A stretch of 25,001 nt of DNA from Hyphomonas sp. UBA5111 (GTDB taxonomy: Bacteria; Pseudomonadota; Alphaproteobacteria; Caulobacterales; Hyphomonadaceae): the NCBI GenBank assembly GCA_002414505.1, contig DHZF01000158.1:18906-43906 (forward strand). The letters are read 5' to 3'. Both the position numbers and the translations under genes were made by a program. Numbering within the stretch: position 1 is the stretch's first letter; every line of letters starts with the position of its first letter. Under the pieces are notes generated by a model, which made no database searches, was not told the origin of the DNA, and saw only the letters and a list, made by a program, of their open reading frames with translations. Below, piece by piece: positions 21,910-25,001 of this stretch.

Positions 21910-23427
21910 ATGAGTCTGTCGGTGGATCAGGTTCTGGACCGCGTTCGCGAGAATGTGGGGCTATTCGTTCGCGATGGATCCATTCGAACGGAAGAGCAGG
22001 GCGCCCGTTCTGTCCCCTTGGCGGCGATATATCCCGAATGGCTCGGAGACGCGGCGTTTGCTCAGGCGCATGGAGCCCGGTTTAATTATGTCGTTGGCGA
22101 GATGGCCCGCGGCATCGCCACACCGAAAATGGTCATTGAAGCCGTTCGCGCGGGGTGCGTCGGATTCTATGGCAGTGCTGGTCTGAAGCCGGAGACGATT
22201 GAAGACGGGGTGCGCGAGATCAAGGCAGGCATTGCGCCGGGCCAGACGGCTTGGGGCGCAAACCTGATCCATTCGCCCCAACAGCCCGGCTATGAAGCAC
22301 GCGTCGTTGATTTGTTCCTGTCCATGGGCATCCGTCGCGTTTCGGCTTCAGCATATATGCGCCTGTCGCCCGAAATTGTCCGTTATACCGCGCAGGGCCT
22401 GTCCCGTAGCGCGGAGGGACACATAACGCGCGCGAACCATGTCTTTGCCAAAGTCTCGCGCGCGGAAGTCGCTACCCAGTTCATGCAGCCAGCGCCGGAC
22501 AAGATCCTGAAGACGCTCGTGGTGGAAGGGCGCATCACCCCGGAACAGGCTGAACTGGCCGCGCAAGTGCCTGTAGCGCTCGACATTACGGCTGAGGCCG
22601 ACAGTGGCGGCCACACGGACAACCGCTCTGCGGCACCTCTGTTTTCTTCACTCTCGCTCGCGCGTGACCGCGTCGCGGCAGAAACCGGGATCGAGGCCAA
22701 TTCCATCCGAATTGGCCTCGGCGGCGGTATCGCGACGCCGCATGGCGTGGCGGCAGCCTTCCAGATGGGGGCAGCCTATGTGCTGACCGGCTCCATCAAC
22801 CAGGCGGCGGTCGAATCCGGCCTGTCCGAACCTGCGCGGCAATTGCTGGCCAAGGCTGGCCCGGCAGATATCGGCATGGCCCCGGCGGCCGACATGTTCG
22901 AGCAGGGCGTTGAGGTCCAGGTGCTGAAGCGGGGCACGCTGTTCGCGATGCGGGCACGCAAGCTGCACGCGCTCTACAAATCCGGCGCGTCTTATGAAAC
23001 CATGGACCAGAAAGATCGCGACTGGCTGGAAGGTGTGCTTGGGGAATCCTTCCAGAGGGCCTGGGAGCAGACGCAGGCCTTCATCACGGAGTCGAATCCA
23101 AAGGAGGCGGCACGCGCCGCAACCGATGGTAACAAGCGATTGGCTCTTGTAGCGCGCCGATACTTGTTCATGGGCGCCCAATGGGCACGGGATGGAGCGC
23201 CGGACCGGGTGTCCGACTACCAGATCTGGTGCGGCCCCGCGCAGGGGGCGTTCAATGAATGGGTCGCCGGCACGTTCCTAGAGCCCATCGAGAATCGCAC
23301 AATCCGCCAGATCGCCCTGAATTTGATGGAAGGCGCAGCGCGCCTGACACGCGCCGGACAGATGCGCGCCAGCGGCATTGCCGTGCCACCTACAGCGTTC
23401 TCCTACACGCCGCGAAAGTTTCTCTGA
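21910..23427 (+). CDS. pfaD: PfaD-type enoyl reductase (PUFA/polyketide synthase trans-acting)
   Basis: The 505-aa FMN-dependent TIM-barrel protein belongs to the PfaD family, which reduces enoyl intermediates in trans for PUFA and related secondary-lipid synthases. Typical segments are ATPKMVIEAVRAGCVGFYGS near the start, RVSASAYMRLSPEIVRY, DITAEADSGGHTDNRSA (FMN/nitronate-monooxygenase-like site), LGGGIATPHGVAAAFQMGAA then YVLTGSINQAA, and a C-terminal helical part with DYQIWCGPAQGAFNEWV. AGGAAGG lies about 6 nt before ATG 21910. Next comes a ketosynthase gene 27 bp downstream, so pfaD leads this cluster instead of ending it as in the classical pfaABCD order. Confidence 0.95.
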   Translation: MSLSVDQVLDRVRENVGLFVRDGSIRTEEQGARSVPLAAIYPEWLGDAAFAQAHGARFNYVVGEMARGIATPKMVIEAVRAGCVGFYGSAGLKPETIEDGVREIKAGIAPGQTAWGANLIHSPQQPGYEARVVDLFLSMGIRRVSASAYMRLSPEIVRYTAQGLSRSAEGHITRANHVFAKVSRAEVATQFMQPAPDKILKTLVVEGRITPEQAELAAQVPVALDITAEADSGGHTDNRSAAPLFSSLSLARDRVAAETGIEANSIRIGLGGGIATPHGVAAAFQMGAAYVLTGSINQAAVESGLSEPARQLLAKAGPADIGMAPAADMFEQGVEVQVLKRGTLFAMRARKLHALYKSGASYETMDQKDRDWLEGVLGESFQRAWEQTQAFITESNPKEAARAATDGNKRLALVARRYLFMGAQWARDGAPDRVSDYQIWCGPAQGAFNEWVAGTFLEPIENRTIRQIALNLMEGAARLTRAGQMRASGIAVPPTAFSYTPRKFL

Positions 23428-23454
23428 TATGATGAATGACAAGGCCAGCACATC

Positions 23455-25001
23455 ATGAGTTCAAAAGCTGCCATTCCGATTGCCATTGTGGGCATGGGCG
23501 CGATCTTCCCGGGTAGGGGAGATGTCACCGGTTTCTGGCGCGATGTATTTGAGGGGCGGGATCTGTTGTCCGACGTGCCCGCGAGCCATTGGCTGGTCGA
23601 AGATTATTATGACAGCGACCCGCTGGCCAAGGACAAGACCTATGGCCGTCGCGGTGGGTTCATTGATCCGGTTGCCTTCGACCCCCTGACATTCGGCATC
23701 CCGCCCAAAACGATGGAAGGGACCGACACGGCGCAATTGCTCGCGCTCGTCGCCGCCTATGCGACGCTGCAGGATATCGAGCGGGACAGTGAAGGCCGGA
23801 TCGACAAATCCCGCACCAGCGTCATCCTCGGCGTGGCCTCCGCAACAGAGCTGACCGCTCATATGGCGGGCCGCCTGCAGCGTCCGGTCTGGGTCAATGC
23901 GATGCGCGAAGCGGGCTTGCCGGAGAGCGAAGTTCTCGACCTCGCCAAGCGAATCGAGAACCATTACGTCGAATGGCAGGAAGCGACGTTTCCCGGCCTC
24001 CTTGGAAATGTCGTGGCCGGACGGATCGCCAACCGGTTCGATCTCGGCGGCAGCAACATGGTCACGGACGCGGCATGCGCGTCCAGCCTGTCGGCGCTCA
24101 GCATTGCCCTGCACGAACTTCGCGCCGGAGACAGCGATACGGTCCTGACCGGCGGCGTCGATGCGCTGAACGACATCCTGATGTATATGTGCTTCTCGAA
24201 GACGCCCGCTCTGTCGCCGACAGGCGATTGTCGGCCGTTTTCGAATGCCGCTGATGGCACCATGCTCGGAGAAGGCGTCGGCATGCTGGCTCTGCGCCGG
24301 CTGGAAGATGCCGAGCGCGACGGTAACACCATCCATGCCGTCATCCGGGGACTGGGTGGCGGCTCGGACGGCAAGGGCACCGCGATCTATGCGCCGGTCC
24401 CGGAAGGTCAGGCCCGCGCGCTCAAACGCGCCTATGATCAGGCGGGATATGGTCCGGAGGCGATTGACCTCATGGAAGGGCATGGCACAGGCACCAAGGC
24501 CGGCGACAAGGCTGAGCTTGATGGCCTTCACCTGGTTTTTGGTGATGTTGAATCCGACGACCCCTGGTGCGCGCTCGGATCCGTCAAATCCCAAATGGGA
24601 CACTCCAAGGCGGCCGCTGGCGCAGCCAGCCTTGTCAAAGTCGTGAATGCGCTCAGTCGGAAGATCCTTCCGCCCACGGCCAAGGTCGAGGAGCCCGCAG
24701 ATGTGATCAAGGACAGCGGCGTCTTCTACCTGAACACCGAAGCGAGACCCTGGATTACAACGAAGAAACGCCCTCGCCGGGCATCGGTAAGTTCCTTCGG
24801 CTTCGGAGGCAGCAACTACCATGTGACGCTGGAAGAATATGTCGGAAAAACCGCGCTGCGGCCGTATCGGGTATTCCCGGCAGAACTGTTCCTGTTCAGT
24901 GCGGACTCGCCCGACGCCCTTGCGGCAGCAATCGAGGCCAGCGCATCCGGCGTGGATGACGCATCGCTGGCGTACGCCGCTTCACAAACACATGCGGGCT
25001 T
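23455..25001 (+). CDS. PfaA-like PUFA/polyketide synthase, ketosynthase part (runs off the right edge)
   Basis: The frame is open from ATG 23455 to the window end (515 codons). It encodes a complete beta-ketoacyl synthase domain: IAIVGMGAIFPG at 9-20, active-site C208 in VTDAACASSLSALS, H343 in MEGHGTGTKAGD and H383 in SVKSQMGHSKAAAG, ending SSFGFGGSNYHVTLEEY. A linker toward the next domain follows (FLFSADSPDALAAAIEA). The KS resembles PfaA, the first subunit of PUFA synthases, and upstream pfaD supports that. The rest (AT, ACP repeats, KR) lies outside the window, so the symbol is left open. The ribosome site is weak (AAGG, 10 nt upstream); an overlapping mini-frame from 23429 stops at 23458. 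A long minus-strand frame here is only its shadow. Confidence 0.92.
   Translation, partial: MSSKAAIPIAIVGMGAIFPGRGDVTGFWRDVFEGRDLLSDVPASHWLVEDYYDSDPLAKDKTYGRRGGFIDPVAFDPLTFGIPPKTMEGTDTAQLLALVAAYATLQDIERDSEGRIDKSRTSVILGVASATELTAHMAGRLQRPVWVNAMREAGLPESEVLDLAKRIENHYVEWQEATFPGLLGNVVAGRIANRFDLGGSNMVTDAACASSLSALSIALHELRAGDSDTVLTGGVDALNDILMYMCFSKTPALSPTGDCRPFSNAADGTMLGEGVGMLALRRLEDAERDGNTIHAVIRGLGGGSDGKGTAIYAPVPEGQARALKRAYDQAGYGPEAIDLMEGHGTGTKAGDKAELDGLHLVFGDVESDDPWCALGSVKSQMGHSKAAAGAASLVKVVNALSRKILPPTAKVEEPADVIKDSGVFYLNTEARPWITTKKRPRRASVSSFGFGGSNYHVTLEEYVGKTALRPYRVFPAELFLFSADSPDALAAAIEASASGVDDASLAYAASQTHAG

Noticed and set aside
23461..24822. 453-codon minus-strand frame
   Set aside because: Shadow of the ketosynthase, whose plus-strand frame has all three active-site residues.
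1..25001. CRISPR arrays, tRNA and rRNA genes
   Set aside because: No regularly spaced repeats and no cloverleaf or rRNA-like segments were noticed by eye; a tRNA scan was not possible.

Overview
The window looks like a chromosomal segment of a marine-type alphaproteobacterium, probably from the Hyphomonadaceae or a relative. This rests on protein style, GC-rich coding, an alphaproteobacterial GAAC-N7-GAAC LexA box and candidate EcfG-type promoters; no rRNA or other phylogenetic marker is present, so the family name is inference.

Left edge (1-5185). The first 26 codons of a DNA photolyase lie on the minus strand, with a LexA box overlapping the -10 of an apparently leaderless promoter. Facing away from it is a family 2 glycosyltransferase cut in two by a complete 3,509-bp insertion sequence of the IS1595 (ISXO2-like) type. 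The element has perfect 25-bp terminal inverted repeats and a perfect 8-bp target duplication, and removing it with one duplication copy restores an intact 489-codon reading frame. Besides the transposase it carries four cargo genes: a two-TM membrane protein, a DUF6471 protein, a DUF3892-like protein and a coiled-coil/winged-helix-like protein.

Middle (5186-10340). A three-gene operon encodes two unlike acyl-CoA dehydrogenases flanking a small membrane protein and ends in a strong bidirectional terminator. Next come a minus-strand DUF2853 protein with a histone-H1-like Lys/Ala/Pro tail and a membrane-anchored FMN/Fe-S glutamate-synthase-like protein.

Stress and peptide-modification block (10341-21434). 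On the plus strand otsA, otsB and a GH15 glucosidase are linked by ATGA overlaps. They are followed by the four-gene Anbu cluster: circularly permuted ATP-grasp, alpha-E protein, transglutaminase-like protease and Anbu proteasome homologue. Meeting it tail to tail, with 6 bp between stop codons, is a minus-strand operon of a retropepsin-like protease, an inactive transglutaminase fused to seven TM helices, and an ATP-grasp ligase. Two different ATP-grasp/transglutaminase systems therefore face each other. Candidate general-stress promoters lie before otsA and before the retropepsin-like gene.

Right edge (21435-25001). A 475-bp divergent intergenic region with a structured leader precedes pfaD (enoyl reductase) and the ketosynthase start of a PfaA-like PUFA/polyketide synthase that runs off the window. 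No tRNA, rRNA or CRISPR array was seen.
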